Part shown: positions 43,850-54,742 of the stretch, piece after piece | Numbering within the stretch: the first letter of the stretch is position 1 | Layout of the letters: each line of letters begins with the position of its first letter | Assembly (NCBI GenBank): GCA_963575745.1 | Contig: CAUYUJ010016471.1 | Location: 368,504-432,503 of the forward strand | Direction of reading: 5' to 3' | Source: Prorocentrum cordatum | Lineage: Eukaryota > Sar > Dinophyceae > Prorocentrales > Prorocentraceae | DNA length: 64,000 nt | The notes under the pieces: model-generated | The model's input: only the letters and a program-made list of their open reading frames with translations | What the model was told of the DNA's origin: nothing | Database searches by the model: none | Made by a program: the position numbers and the translations under genes

Positions 43850-44634
43850 GAGCTGCTCCATCATATGACCCGCTTCGGCATCGACGTTTTGCGCATCCAT
43901 GTCTCGGGCGCGCGAACAGCAACACATGTCTCCTGGATTCCAGGAGACAGGAATAACTGAGACATCACATGTCATGGAGATTGGTTTTGTGGTTATTCTA
44001 TCAGGCACATCGGAACACACCAAAGGCCAGTTCTTCTCTCGTCGGCTTCATTGTTGCACCGCGTGCGGCTGGGGCAGCCATTAGCTTCGAACTGATATCC
44101 GACCAGCTCGCCACCCTGAAGTTGAGAGTTCATGGTGGGGCTTGTCTGGTTATTTATTGCTGCGCCCCGCGTGCTCGATGTAGCATTGAAGTGAGGCATA
44201 AATTCTTCGCTGCGTTGTCGAACGCATGGCAGCCGACAGGCAAGCGCAACGCTACCATCGCAATGGGCGATTTTAACGCGAAGCTTTTCTCCAGGGGGCC
44301 CAGGGGGGGCGCCGTCGTCAGCAATGACGTCATCAAGTGCAGGTGGCCGAAGAACGGGGAGAGAGCGAACGGAGATTTTTTCTTGGAAACGCTGCGTTGC
44401 GCCACGGGCGCGGTGATCGCCAGCGCCCCTCTTCGAGCTGCGCGGCGAGAGTTTGGCTGCGCATTATTTGCCGCCTCGGGGCCGGCTCGCGGAGTCTCGG
44501 AGGCCTCCTTAGGGCCTTCTTGGCGCCCTCTCGCCACCCGAGGCGCACCCGGCCCTTTCAATGCCTGGTTCGTCATTGAAATCGGATCGAAGACGCGGTC
44601 GCAGCCCGACTTGCTAGGAGTATCCATCGAATAA
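43850..44634 (+). pseudogene. LINE APE-type endonuclease relic
   Basis: A frame near 43,870 reads MTRFGIDVLRIHVS, matching the N-terminal I-D-V-L-x-I-Q-E-T step of apurinic-like endonucleases with the catalytic Glu lost. After frame changes the 221-codon frame (43,969-44,634) reads VAPRAAGAAISFELISDQLA, VIYCCAPRA and AMGDFNAKL (GDFN near 44,265), the last being the catalytic Asp/Asn motif. After about residue 140 the frame degrades, and no reverse transcriptase follows. This and the ORF1-like relic upstream look like one truncated LINE. Confidence 0.65.
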
Positions 44635-44639
44635 CAGCT

Positions 44640-45940
44640 GTCACTTACGCCAGCAGCTGCGCCCCGACTCGCTGCGACAACGACGTCACGCCAGGGTTCC
44701 CCTAGCATCAGTCGAACAGCGCAGCCCTCGTCATCCGCGCAATCAGCGGGCCCGCGCGCGCGCGAGTGAGGCGGCGGTTGCATGGCCGGCTTCGACGGGG
44801 GCCTCTCGAAGCTCGAGGAAAACGCAGGCGGCCCCGTCTTCAGCGGCGACGCTCGACAGGCGGAGACGTTTGATAACGAGTTGTCTCCGCCTGCAGGGCG
44901 CCCCCCTGGCGATCCGAGATGAAACGGGGGCCGACTTCGAGGCTTCTGTCATCGAAGCCCGGCGCGCTGAACTCCCCGTGGCGAACGCGAGCTCCTTGCG
45001 CCCGCAACGGCGACCTCAGACCAGTCCGTTTTGATCGCCGTTCCGAACGACGACCCGGGCGCCCAATATCGCGGAGACGCGCGCTAGTGCACAGATGCGT
45101 CTCGCGCTTCCATCGCCGCACATTGCGATGGTGATTATGCCTTCGACAGTGGCCACCATGGATAATGCGTAGACTTGCGCTGCACAGCTGACATGTCCAA
45201 AGTGGTGCTCGCAGAACAATGGCGCAGCCAATTACGTAAAGATCGTATAATTACAGCGTGACAGCGCGGGCGCATGTCTCCGCGGCCGCAAGTCGAGCTG
45301 CGGCGGCAAGGGAAGACCACTTGCCCATCGTGGCAGAAAGTCAGGCCCGCACAGTCCAGGTAGGCAACGCGCACTACACGTTGGATCGACAGCAAGTGCT
45401 TCGAGATGGCCTCTCTCGCAGACGCCTCAAACGTCATGACCTCGCGCTGCGTGGATCAATGGGAACTCGTTAAAAACGATAAAAGGGGAAATTGTAAAGG
45501 CAAGCAGGGAGGGGGGGGAACTGTCGACCGCCGCGCGAAACGCGCCCGGAACACCTTCGGCGCACGCAGACTTAATAAACATAGCTGCACAATTACGCCG
45601 TCAGATGCACGGAGAAAGAAAGCGGCGACGCGGCGCCGGAGCAGGGCGACAACATCAAACAAGTTTGTCTTATCCAACACCCATATCCCACGGGCGGGGC
45701 GCTGAGGCTGAAGGGGCAGCCGCGAAGCCTGTCGCTGACGCCGTCGTGAAAGTCCGCGGAGCATTAGCGCGTGCTCTCAAGACCCATGCCTGGTTGATGG
45801 CACACGTCGTCTCACTTTAATATCCAAGCGCGGCGGCCAAGCGCAATCCCGCGCGAGCTTCGCGCGCGACCTCGGAAGATAATCCACCCCGCCGCGAAGC
45901 CCGCCGGGGAAGTCGATATCCACGGCGATTCCGGCCACCG
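44640..45940. other. GC-mixed interval, no gene recognised
   Basis: Only short, Arg-rich, overlapping ORFs. It may be unrecognisable remains of the flanking LINE and copia relics. Confidence 0.4.
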
Positions 45941-45954
45941 ACGGTTGACCAGAG

Positions 45955-46527
45955 ACGCCCAGGATGAAGCGAAGGGGCGCGCCATTCGAGGTGCCGACCT
46001 ACTCCGCCGTGGACGCGCGCGCCCGTCGTGCACTTAATAGATGCCCACTGCAAGTCGCATCGATTGCAGGCAAGGTCAAGCTATTCTGCGGGCGCGCTAG
46101 CAGCAGCCCAAAACTTAGAGGACTGCCGCCCGACAACTGTTTCCCCGCACGAACATGAGGCGGGGCCGCTGACACCAACACAGCTCAATAACATACTTGA
46201 AATGGGTGGTCTACGCTTTAAGGTTGCTCTTACCATTGTTACCGAATCCGCGTTTAAATCTCTATCCAGTAAAGGCTTTAAAAATGCCTACTGATCGTGC
46301 ACTTTTGGGCCACATTCAGCTGGGTATGATAGATGATGTGTAGGCGTATCATACAAAGTATTCGATGGTGCGACGCGCGTGATATGACTGCCGACGGACG
46401 CACCAAAGGCAATGTAGAGCGCGACTCACTGTTACAGGTAAGGGTGGGTGCGCAATCCTTCCAGCATGAGTTGAAGATTTCCAGTTCCCATAGGGCGCCG
46501 ACCTCGGAGTCTGAGCCCGGCTCTTGA
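45955..46527 (+). pseudogene. Ty1/copia-type RNase H relic 2
   Basis: Pieces in successive frames read DEAKGRAIRG, VVHLIDAHCKSHRLQARSSY, SAGALAAAQNLED, ESAFKSLSSKGFK, LLGHIQLGMIDD and finally IRWCDARDMTADGRTKG with DSLLQV. The K-S-H-R...S-S-Y-S-A step, the E-S-x-F-K-S-L step and the W-C-D-A-R-D-M-T-A-D-G-x-T-K-G ending are the order seen in the C-terminal RNase H of dinoflagellate copia-like polyproteins, as I recall that family. At least two frameshifts and internal stops make it inactive. The end near 46,527 should be close to the 3' LTR if one survives. Confidence 0.65.
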
Positions 46528-46559
46528 TGAGCCTGCGGAGTTTATTCACGCTTTGTTTG

Positions 46560-47200
46560 GGCACGCTATATAAGCAAGCCTGTCTTTTACTCCGCCTGTA
46601 ATATTACTATTTCACTGCTCGCTTCCTTTGGTCTGTTTCTAAGACCCCGCAGGCCCGTCGCTGGCGCTTGGCCAGGTCGGGACCCGCTAAGAATTTGCGG
46701 ACTCAGCTTTGCGTTGGCCGGTTGCGTGCGCACCACTTCCGCAGTACAATGCAGCTTGTTGCTCGCTACTGCTCGCTACCTCCCCCCTCGACTCTGACAC
46801 AGGCTCGGAGGGCTGGGATGTACATATAGCGAGTGTAGCGATCGTCCTGGGCCATCTTGAGGCCACGTTGAAGCCATCTTCGGGGCATCTCGATGCCTGC
46901 CACCCACTGACCCGCGCTCTTGGGGATTCTCCGTTCGCTCTTGGCCGTTCTTCAGTTCCAGTCAGGTCCGCAGACCCGCCAGGGCCCTCCTCGCGCGCGA
47001 GGATTGGATATCTGATGGCATCTAGTCATTCCGCCCTGAGTTACCTGGCGTGCAGGTCTCACACGCTTGTGGCCCGCTGGGCCGGCGAACCTCGGAGGAC
47101 ATCCCTTCAATCTTCTGGGCTCGAATTGCGGTTTTCGTTCCCGGGATGGGCCTCTGCAGGATCTTCGATCCTTGGCCTCGACCTTCGATCCCTGAATCCC
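46560..47200. other. No gene recognised; candidate 3' flank of copia relic
   Basis: Ordinary mixed sequence with an A/T-richer patch (TATATAAGCAAGCC near 46,565) that resembles a promoter-like or LTR-like segment. No direct-repeat partner LTR was found by eye. Confidence 0.3.
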
Positions 47201-47214
47201 GATCTTCCCAGAAG

Positions 47215-47731
<517 letters not shown>

Positions 47732-47831
47732 NNNNNNNNNNNNNNNNNNNNNNNNNNNNNNNNNNNNNNNNNNNNNNNNNNNNNNNNNNNNNNNNNNNNN
47801 NNNNNNNNNNNNNNNNNNNNNNNNNNNNNNN
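47732..47831. other. Assembly gap of 100 N
   Basis: Exactly 100 unresolved bases between GAT and GGA repeats. The round number suggests a placeholder of unknown true size. Confidence 1.
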
Positions 47832-48000
47832 GAGGAGGAGGAGGAGGAGGAGGAAGAAGAGCATGATGAAGCAGGAAGAAGAGCATGAGCAGCAGGAACC
47901 GCAGGAGGACGAGGAGGAGGAGGAGGAAGACGGAAAGGAGGAGGGAGAGGAGGAGGAGGAAGAGGAGGAGGAGGACGTGGACGAGGAGGAGGAGGAGGAC

Positions 48001-48047
<47 letters not shown>

Positions 48048-48078
48048 GGATATTATGATGATGCTGAGATGATGATGC

Positions 48079-48119
<41 letters not shown>

Positions 48120-48235
48120 CTGATGCTGATGCTGATGATGCTGATGCTGATGCTGATGCTGATGCTGATGCTGATGATGATGATGATGATGATGATGATG
48201 AGGAGGAGGAGGAGGAGGAGGAGGAGGAGGAGGAG
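47832..48235 (+). repeat. (GGA)n, (GAT)n and (GCTGAT)n tracts after the gap
   Basis: The same three repeat types as before the gap reappear, in the order GGA, GAT, GCTGAT, GAT, GGA. Confidence 0.97.
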
Positions 48236-48529
48236 GAGAAACACTAATGAGACAGACGACAGTAGCAAAAATAATAAGAGTAGTAGTAATAATAATGATG
48301 AGAAGAATAATAATATGAATTATGATACCACTCAGAAAAATGCGAAGACACATGATACTACTAAGACGCTTAATAATAATGACCGTAATTATCCTAATAC
48401 TAGTAAAACCAAACCTTTTAATAACAATAATGATGTTACTAATAGTAATAATATTAATAATAGTTGCACTCATAATATTACTACTAAGAGTACCAATGCT
48501 GGTGATGATGATACTGATGATGATGTTGT

Positions 48530-48567
<38 letters not shown>

Positions 48568-48697
48568 CTATTGATAATGATATGGATGCCAATGATATAA
48601 CGATGACACTAATACGCATGTAAATAATAAGAACAAAGAAAATATCAATATTATCGATAATAATAGCAATGAAAACGATGATAATGAGAAAAACAAT
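48236..48697. repeat. A/T-rich (AAT)-like tract
   Basis: AATAATAAG, AGTAGTAGTAAT and ATAATAATATG words with a GAT run at 48,500-48,560. This is the most A/T-rich stretch in the window. Confidence 0.85.
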
Positions 48698-49407
48698 TAT
48701 CGGAGGTTGGGGGGTGGGTCCGACGTGAAACGGAGACCCCCCCTACTGGGAAATCGATTTCGGTTTCGGGTTCGTGTCGTGAGTGCTGTGCGTGCGCGCG
48801 TGCGGGCGAGGCGAAGCTGCGTGGGCGGGCGAGAGGAAATCCTCCTGTGGCTGGGCCGCGGCCGGATCAAATGTTCCTCCTCCAGCGGCCGGTGACCCAC
48901 GGTGTCCCGCCGGTGTCCCGCTGGTGTCCCGAAATCCTCCTGTGGCTGGGCCGCGGCCGGACCAAATGATTCCCCCCCGGCGGCCGGTTGCCCGCGGTGT
49001 CCCGCTGGTGTCCCGTGGTGTCCCATTGAGTGAGATCGATAGTAAGATCGATAGCGAGATCGACAGGTGTCCCGTGATGTTCCGTGGTGTCCCGTTGAGT
49101 AAGATCGATAGTGAGATCGATAGTGCGATCGATAGTGAGATCGATGTGGTGTCCCGCGGTGTCCCGTGCTGTCCTATGGTGTCTCTTTGAGTGAGATCGA
49201 TAGTGAGATCAATAGTGAGATCGATAGTGAAATCGATAGTGAGATAGAGAAATGTCCCGCGGTGTCCCGTGGTGTCCCGTGGTGTCCCGTTGAGTGAGGT
49301 CGATACTGAGATCGACAATGAGATCGACAAGAGTCCCGTGGTGTCCCGTTGAGTGAGATCGATACTGAGATCGATTGAGTCAGATGTTGGTTCCCCCCCT
49401 CCCCCCC
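48698..49407 (+). repeat. Composite repeat copy B, 5' part
   Basis: It begins TATCGGAGGTTGGGGGGTGG, then GGGAAATCGATTTCGGTTTC, GGGCGAGGCGAAGCTGCGTG, GGTGTCCCG units and GAGATCGATAGT repeats (49,028-49,380), and ends GTTGGTTCC plus a C-rich run. These are the parts of copy A in the same order, without the 1-kb GAT tract. It continues at 54,743 on the far side of the LINE. Confidence 0.88.
49397..49407. repeat. Target-site duplication, left copy
   Basis: CCCTCCCCCCC abuts the T run that is the minus-strand LINE's A tail. An identical 11-mer is at 54,743-54,753. Confidence 0.8.
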
Positions 49408-49415
49408 TTTTTTTT
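49408..49415 (-). other. Short poly-A tail of the LINE
   Basis: Eight T on the plus strand equal eight A at the 3' end of the minus-strand element, next to the target duplication. This fits target-primed reverse transcription of an adenylated RNA. Confidence 0.75.
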
Positions 49416-49468
49416 GACTTGCGAGAACGGGCGCAGCGCGCAGCCGCGGACGTCCGGAACCGCGGCGC

Positions 49469-51373
49469 CTAGTCCGGCACCTTGGGGAGCTGCGCGATTC
49501 GCTGCGCCGCCAAGCGCGCAAACGCCGCTGGGCAGCCCCCAGCGCAGGTCAAGTCGCCCAGGAGCAGGGCAGCGTGGCACCGCGCCGGCAAACGCTCCTG
49601 CCATCCGGGGCACGGGCCCCCAGCATCTCTGCCGCAGACGCCGCGCTGCCGCGCCGCAGCAGAGGCAGAAGACGCGCCCGGGCCCGCGCGCCAGGTAATG
49701 GGGCCACCATGAGCGGCCAGCGAAGAACGTGGCCAACATCTCCCCCCTGCTGACGGGCGCGTCAGCACCACTCTGGCGCGGGCAAGGCGCCAGAGACAGC
49801 TGGGGCGGCGGCGGGGGCGCCGGCCGCCGGGGCAGACGCGGTGCGCGCCCGAGCTCCGCGGCGGATTCCACGCCAGTCGCGCCCCCAGTGGCGCGAGACC
49901 GGCGGCGCTGCCGCCAAGGCGGCCTGCTGCGCGGCTGCAATGACGCGCTGCGCCGCCTCCAGCAGCTCGAGCTCCCGGCTGTGGCGCGAGCGCACCAGCT
50001 CCGGAGGCGGGGCCCGGGCTGCAGCTGCGGCGCCAGCATTGCCGTCGGCCGCCGCGTTGCCGAGGCGGTCCCGCTCGCTCAGACCCAAGCGCCGCGCCTC
50101 TGCCGGCGTCTTGTGCGCTGGCACCCAGCGGGCTTGGAGCCGCCCGCTGCGCACGGCGCCTACCAGCTGCTCCCACAGGTCGGCGTGCTCCCAGTCCCGC
50201 ACGTCGGCGCCAGCCACGATCTGCGCGCACGCCCGCACAACGCACTGGCTGTCCGAGGCGAGGTCGATAGGGCCGCCGACGACGCGAGCCGCAGCCACCG
50301 CGGCCGTGACCTCGGCCCGCTGCGCCGTCTGCAGCTCGTCGACTGGGCCAGCGAGAGGGGTCTGCCGGGCACTGGACCCGCAGGCCCCATGCCGCTCGCG
50401 CGAGCAGCGGGTCAGCGGGGTGAAGGCATGCCCCATCGCTCCACACCGTGCGGCGGGGCGCCTCGGGGGCCAGCTCGGCCTGGGGCGGGAGCTGCGGGTC
50501 CTCGCCCCCGGCGGCTTCCGCGAGGGCAGCGAGGAGCGGCGACAGCGCTAGAACCCCCGTCAGCGCGACTCCGGCGGGCAGCAGCTGCCTCAGGGCACCA
50601 GCGTCACTCGGCAGGGTCTCCGACCGTGGCGTCGCGGCAAGCGCGGCGCGCCGCGGGCCTTCCCACGCCGGGCACAGCCAGAGGCGATATTCGTGGTCTT
50701 CGGGAGCTAGCCCGCAGCGCGGGCATGTGCCGGCGTCGCCCTTCCATTTCGCCGCAACGGCCTCGGTCACGATGCTGCCGCACATGACGCTGCGCAGAGC
50801 CGAAGCAGCCTCAGGCGCCAGCGCTGGGGCCCTCGAGCGCTCCCGGGGCCGCCGGGCGTGCTGGGGCGGCCAGCTGGGGCGGGGCGCCCCGCTCGAGCGC
50901 GGGTTGGCCGAGTTGGGCCGGGACTCGGCCAATTCCTTCGCGGGCGGCGCGCCCCTCCTCGGCGCGGCCGAGGCCGAGCGGGGGGCCCCTGGCGCGGCGG
51001 CTGCCGGGGCTGCTTGGGGGCCGCCAGGGGGCGCACCAGGGGGCGCAACTGGGGCCGCCGGGGGCGCCTCCGGGAGCGCCTCCGGGAGCGCCTCCGGGAG
51101 CGCCTCCGGTGCAAAGCGTCCGCGGGCCAGCAGCGCCCGCGCCGCGGCCACAGGGTGCTTGCGCCGCTTACCGGCGACCGGCGGAGATCGACGGTAGTTC
51201 GTTCTGGAGCCACCGCCGGACAGAGGCCAGGTTGGCGAACTGCCGGCTCTTAAGACCTCGTGCAGCCGCCAATCCATGTCTGCCTCGTGCGCCCGGGTGA
51301 TCCGCAGGGCCTTGGCGACCGCCTCGGCAGTGGCGCCTGGGCCCCCGCGCCCACAGCGTGAGGTCGTCGACAT
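49469..51373 (-). pseudogene. LINE ORF2 C-terminal half: connection, Cys/His finger, RNase H
   Basis: This 634-codon frame starts at the RT YxDD region and runs to a natural stop after FARLAAQRIAQLPKVPD. It has a CPRCGLAPEDHEYRLWLCPAW finger (50,662-50,730) and the first RNase H motif TVWSDGAC (about 50,430). The rest of the RNase H lies in a neighbouring frame (ORF 49,762-50,436): QRAEVTA (Glu), LASDSQCVV (Asp), HKTPAEA and GNAAAD (final Asp), so a frameshift separates the first and second catalytic motifs. Near 49,680 a third frame gives FCLCCGAAARRLR, after which this frame resumes with GPCPGWQERLPARCHAALL, another frameshift. The enzyme would have removed RNA from the cDNA hybrid. Confidence 0.85.
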
Positions 51374-52136
51374 ACGCGCGGCGCTTTAGACCGTCGCCCA
51401 CTCGCCCCGTGCGCCGGTACCACGGCCGCACCAAGACACTGAGCACGAAAACGGCCAGCGCGCAGCCAGGGAGAACCCCGCCGGTTGGCACCCTCGGGCT
51501 GCCGAGGGCGCCGTTGGCGCGCAGCCTGCGGGGCGCCGTGGCGAAGAGAGGGCCGCGCATCCACTCGGGAACGCCAGCTCGCGGCAGCACCTGCTCCAGG
51601 AGCTGCAGGCTGACGTGGTCGAAGGCCTTGCGCCAGTCAAGGGCTGCGCCACAAATGGCCTCTCCGGCTGCCTCCGCAGCCTCCAGCTCGAGGGCGAGGT
51701 CCCACGCGAGCTCTTCGGAGCCGATGCTGCCGTCAGCGTCGCCCCACGCCATGCGCCATCGCGCAAACGCCTGCGCCCTGCCTGCGGCCCAGACGCGGCG
51801 CAGCATGGGGAGCCGCCAGATCGGCCTGCGGCCCATCGGCCCGCCGCCACCCGGCTTGGGGAGCAGCAGACATTCTGGACTACGCATTTCCTGTGGCCAG
51901 CGGCCCGTCTGCTCGACGGTTTCGAAGAGCTCCACGATCCAGTCGTGCAGCTCGGTGGGCAGGAGGCGCAGCTCCGCAACGGCCCATCCGCCCAGGCCGG
52001 GCGCCTTGTTCTTCGCCATTTTCTGGGGGATCGCGCGGACCAGGTCAGCCGCCCAGGGCGCCCTCTCCAGGAAGGGAGGCAGGGGGTCGAGCTCGGCGAG
52101 CCACTGCTCGAGGCGAGGTGTCGGCGGCGTGCTCAT
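51168..52136 (-). pseudogene. LINE reverse transcriptase domain
   Basis: A 322-codon frame with the non-LTR RT motifs in order: KAPGLGGWAVAEL, LLPKPGGGGPMGRRPIWRLP, ALDWRKAFDHVS (motif A Asp, about 51,611-51,650), PTGGVLPGCALAVFVLSVLV (motif B), and RRAYVDDLTLWA (motif C, catalytic Asp pair at about 51,363-51,374). After motif C this frame loses sense and the 49,469-51,373 frame takes over (ATAEAVAKALRI), so one frameshift splits the domain. All catalytic Asp codons are retained. It would act with the upstream endonuclease in target-primed reverse transcription. Confidence 0.9.
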
Positions 52137-52175
52137 CTGCCACAGCGCCCGCCAATGGTGCTCCAGGTGACGGAG

Positions 52176-53247
52176 CTAGGCAGCGGCGCCGCCTCGCAGA
52201 GAGCAGCACCAGCGCCGGCCACTTTGCGGCGCAGCTGCCGCGCCGCCATCGGCACCAGGGCCAAGCACGATGGCGGCCGCCAGGTCGCACGCCTCTCCAC
52301 CAGCACCTGTGGCCGGGGTTCGATTCGCCCGCCACCTCGCGCAGGCGCACCGCCGCCCCCGCGGCTGCAGGTGGCCCATGCGCCGGCTCAGCCACTGGCG
52401 CATAGCAGCCTCCAGCGCGACCCAAAAGTCAGCGATGCGGTCGTGGCGGAGGCCTGCGAGAAATACCGCCTCGTGCTCCTGCAGCAACTCGTCGGTGACG
52501 GCCTGGCGGGCGCTAGGCCACCCCTCCGCAGCAGGCCCGGCAAGCGCAAGAGGCCGCCTCCCCACGGCTGCGTGCTCTGGCGCCTCGGCGGCCAGCTCCA
52601 CCTCGAGCGCTGCATGCGTCGCGAGCCCCAGGTCCCAGCGCAGCCCCGCAGACGCGACGTGCTCCATCGCCGCTCCATTTGGCGAGCACGTAGTCGATCC
52701 TGGACGGGGCACCCGAGCTAGGCAAGCAGGTGGGCCCAGCCGGCGCGAGGACGTCCTGCCAGCCGGCCATGGCCAGGAGGGGCTCCACGCTGGCCCCGCG
52801 AAGCGTAAGGTTCAAATCCCCCACCAGCAACGCCGGCATGTCGCCCAGCGAGCGGAGCCACGACAACGCCGCTAGCAGGAGCGCCTCGTTGTCGTTCACC
52901 GCGGCAGCGCCATCAGCATAGCCATAGACCTGCACGATGTGCAATGCCAGGCGGCCTCCAAGGTGAAGAACCGCGTACTGCAGTCGGCGCGCCTGCTCCG
53001 GAGCCGGGCCTTTCATTTGCACGGCGCGAAGGCCATGCAGGCCCTCCCTGTGCGCGAACGCCAGCAGATGGGTGCCTTCGCCAGCGGCCCCAAGCTGCAG
53101 GCGGAGTCCGCGGCGCCGAGCTTCTGCAACCGCGGCGGCAGCCGAGCCCTCGTCCTCGGGCACGCGCGCCTCTTGGATACAACACACGTCTGCCCCGGCC
53201 GCCGGCAGCCCGCGCCAGCTGGCGCGCCAGCTCGTGGCGTTAGCCAC
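52176..53247 (-). pseudogene. LINE APE-type endonuclease and linker to RT
   Basis: Frame 52,513-53,247 starts MANATSWRASWRGL (catalytic Asn region), then ADVCCIQEARVPEDEG (catalytic Glu), LLVGDLNLTLRG (Asp and Asn, about 52,805-52,828) and SRIDYVLAKW (about 52,685-52,705). The next step, LRWDLGLATHAALEVEL, is in frame 52,176-52,712, so a frameshift lies between the D-Y motif and the likely catalytic His. The second frame continues into an Arg-rich linker (DFWVALEAAMRQWLSRRMG) that leads to the RT. The domain would have nicked the target DNA; the insertion in a C-rich run suggests its local preference. Confidence 0.87.
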
Positions 53248-53261
53248 GAGAACGCGCGTGC

Positions 53262-54606
53262 TCAGCCCAGGGTGCGGGGACGGGTGGGCGAAATCCAGCA
53301 GCAGCAGAGTTGCGAGTAGCGCTCAAGCGCCGGCCGCCCCGCCCCGCTCGGCGCTCCGTGAGCGGCCCCGCCTGCTTGGGGAGGGCGGCGTGGAGGCAGG
53401 CCGCTGGCGGCCCGCGCATGCATTGGCGGAGCGTGACCGGCCGCCTGGCCTCCGCAGCGTGGTGGGCGCCTGCCACCTCGCGCCGCGATCGGGGCGCGTC
53501 CCCGCGCTGCGCAATGCCTCCGGCTGCGCTCCCTGGCGGCGCAGCGCTCGGAGCTGCCGCGCCCGCAGCGCCGGCACCGTCGCCTCCCAGCGGCGGCGGA
53601 GCACCAGGAACTGCGGGGGCAGCAGCGCCTGGGGTGCCAGCGATGCCGGCGGCGGCGGCAGGCATGGAGGCGGTGGCGCCTCCCTGGGCCCCCGCCGCAC
53701 CAGCGGCATGCATGAGCCTCCGCAGCGGCCCCATGCACCGCCGCGGCGACCAGCGCGCGAAACTGCTCGACGAGCGCCGCGGCGTCGCCGCCGCCTCCGG
53801 CGCCGCCTCCACGCTGCTGCAACACCGAAGTGGGGTCCGCTGCTGCCGGCGGTGCGCGGGCCGGAGCCGCCTCCGCCTGAACTGCCAGAAGCGCGGCATC
53901 GGCCTGCTGCACGGCCAACTCCGCCTTGGCCGCCTCGGCCTCGAAGTGCGCGACCGCACGCCGAGCTTCCGCCAGATCCTCGCGGACCGCTTGCAGCTTG
54001 GTCGCCGCCGCCCGCTGCGAGTCTGTGGCAGCCTGCGCCCGGACTGCCCGCGGGCGCGAGGCCTGAGCAGCATGCTCCAAGGCCTGGAGCTGGCGGTCGC
54101 ATTCCGCCAAGTCCGCCGCCGCCCCATAGCGCTGGGCGGCCGCCCGGCGATCGCGCCAGTACCTGAGCTCCCGCTGCGCGGGGCTCAAGTCGGCGGCAGG
54201 CGAGTCCTGTTGCGAGCCACCTGCAGGGGGCGGCTGAATGGGGACATCGGCAGGCACCGCAGCGCCACCAGGCGTGGGCAGCAAGCGTTTCACGGTTTCC
54301 GCGTACGAGGCCGCCTCAGCCGCCCCAGCCGCGGCGCCGCTCGCGATGCGGCGCGTCGGGCTTCGTCACCCGCGCGCGCGTCTGCCACTCCTTCGCCGCC
54401 GCCCGGGCAGCGTTTGCGATCCGCTGCGGCGCAGCCCGGTCGCAGCGCTGGCAGCGCACGCGGCAGGCCCAGTTTTCCGCGCGCCTGCACTGACAGCCCC
54501 AGCATAGCTCCCGTGGCCCTGGTAGCACCGCTAGGTCGGCCTGCCGGCTGCCAGGCGACGCCCTGCCAGCAGCCTGCCCGCGCCCGCCGCCGCGGCCGCC
54601 CGGCAT
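53262..54606 (-). pseudogene. LINE ORF1: RanBP2-like zinc finger, coiled coil
   Basis: The frame from ATG 54,606 to 54,316 encodes GPRELCWGCQCRRAENWACR followed by VRCQRCDRAAP. This has the C-x2-C...N-W-x-x-R...C-x2-C spacing of a RanBP2-type finger, except that the first tryptophan step is C-W-G-C. The next frame (54,293 to 53,262) has long Ala/Glu/Gln-rich helices (DLAECDRQLQALEHAAQ, LQAVREDLAEARRAVAHFE) predicted by eye as a coiled coil. The last third reads better in a third frame (ending LRQCMRGPPAACLHAALPKQ). At least two frameshifts are needed. I chose ATG 54,606 because it is the first in-frame start after the SL relics and leaves a 5' UTR of about 100 nt. Confidence 0.7.
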
Positions 54607-54705
54607 CCGGCACCGGCCACACGCGCGGATTGCCTTACGCGCGGAGCACGGGCACCGAGGGCCAGGCCGCTGCTCCTGCCCAGCTGGCTTGACAAGTGGT
54701 TACAG

Positions 54706-54720
54706 CTTGAGCCAAAATGG
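54706..54720 (-). other. Truncated spliced-leader relic
   Basis: On the minus strand this reads CCATTTTGGCTCAAG, the last 15 nt of the dinoflagellate SL. It lies immediately downstream of a full copy. The cut falls after the CCGTAG of the leader, as expected if the AG inside an older SL was used as acceptor in a second round of trans-splicing. Confidence 0.93.
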
Positions 54721-54741
54721 CTTGAGCCAAAATGGCTACGG
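54721..54741 (-). other. Dinoflagellate spliced-leader sequence
   Basis: On the minus strand this reads CCGTAGCC, ATTTTGG, CTCAAG without a mismatch to the conserved 21-nt part of the dinoflagellate SL. It is not an SL RNA gene: the bases after CAAG are CCATTTTGG and not a GT splice donor. It marks the mature mRNA 5' end of the retroposed LINE. Confidence 0.95.
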
Positions 54742-54742
54742 G

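Larger units (their letters stand above)
49408..54742 (-). mobile_element. Full-length non-LTR retrotransposon (LINE) with SL relics, minus strand
   Basis: About 5.3 kb. The 5' end (54,742) begins with spliced-leader sequence. The 3' end has a run of eight A (T on the plus strand, 49,408-49,415). An 11-bp target-site duplication flanks the insert. Coding order is RanBP2 zinc finger and coiled-coil ORF1, APE endonuclease, reverse transcriptase, a Cys/His finger, RNase H and a C-terminal Cys-containing segment. Frame changes occur in almost every domain, so the copy is inactive, although motif residues are preserved. The element lies inside composite repeat copy B; copy A shows the uninterrupted site. 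Confidence 0.9.

Noticed and set aside
49762-51253. Plus-strand ORFs over the LINE (for example 352 codons at 49,729-50,787)
   Set aside because: They are antisense shadows of the LINE coding region caused by high GC; the domain motifs are all on the minus strand.
54720-54742. SL RNA gene
   Set aside because: A spliced-leader gene needs a GT donor directly after CAAG. Here CAAG is followed by a second truncated leader, so this is a retroposed mature leader.
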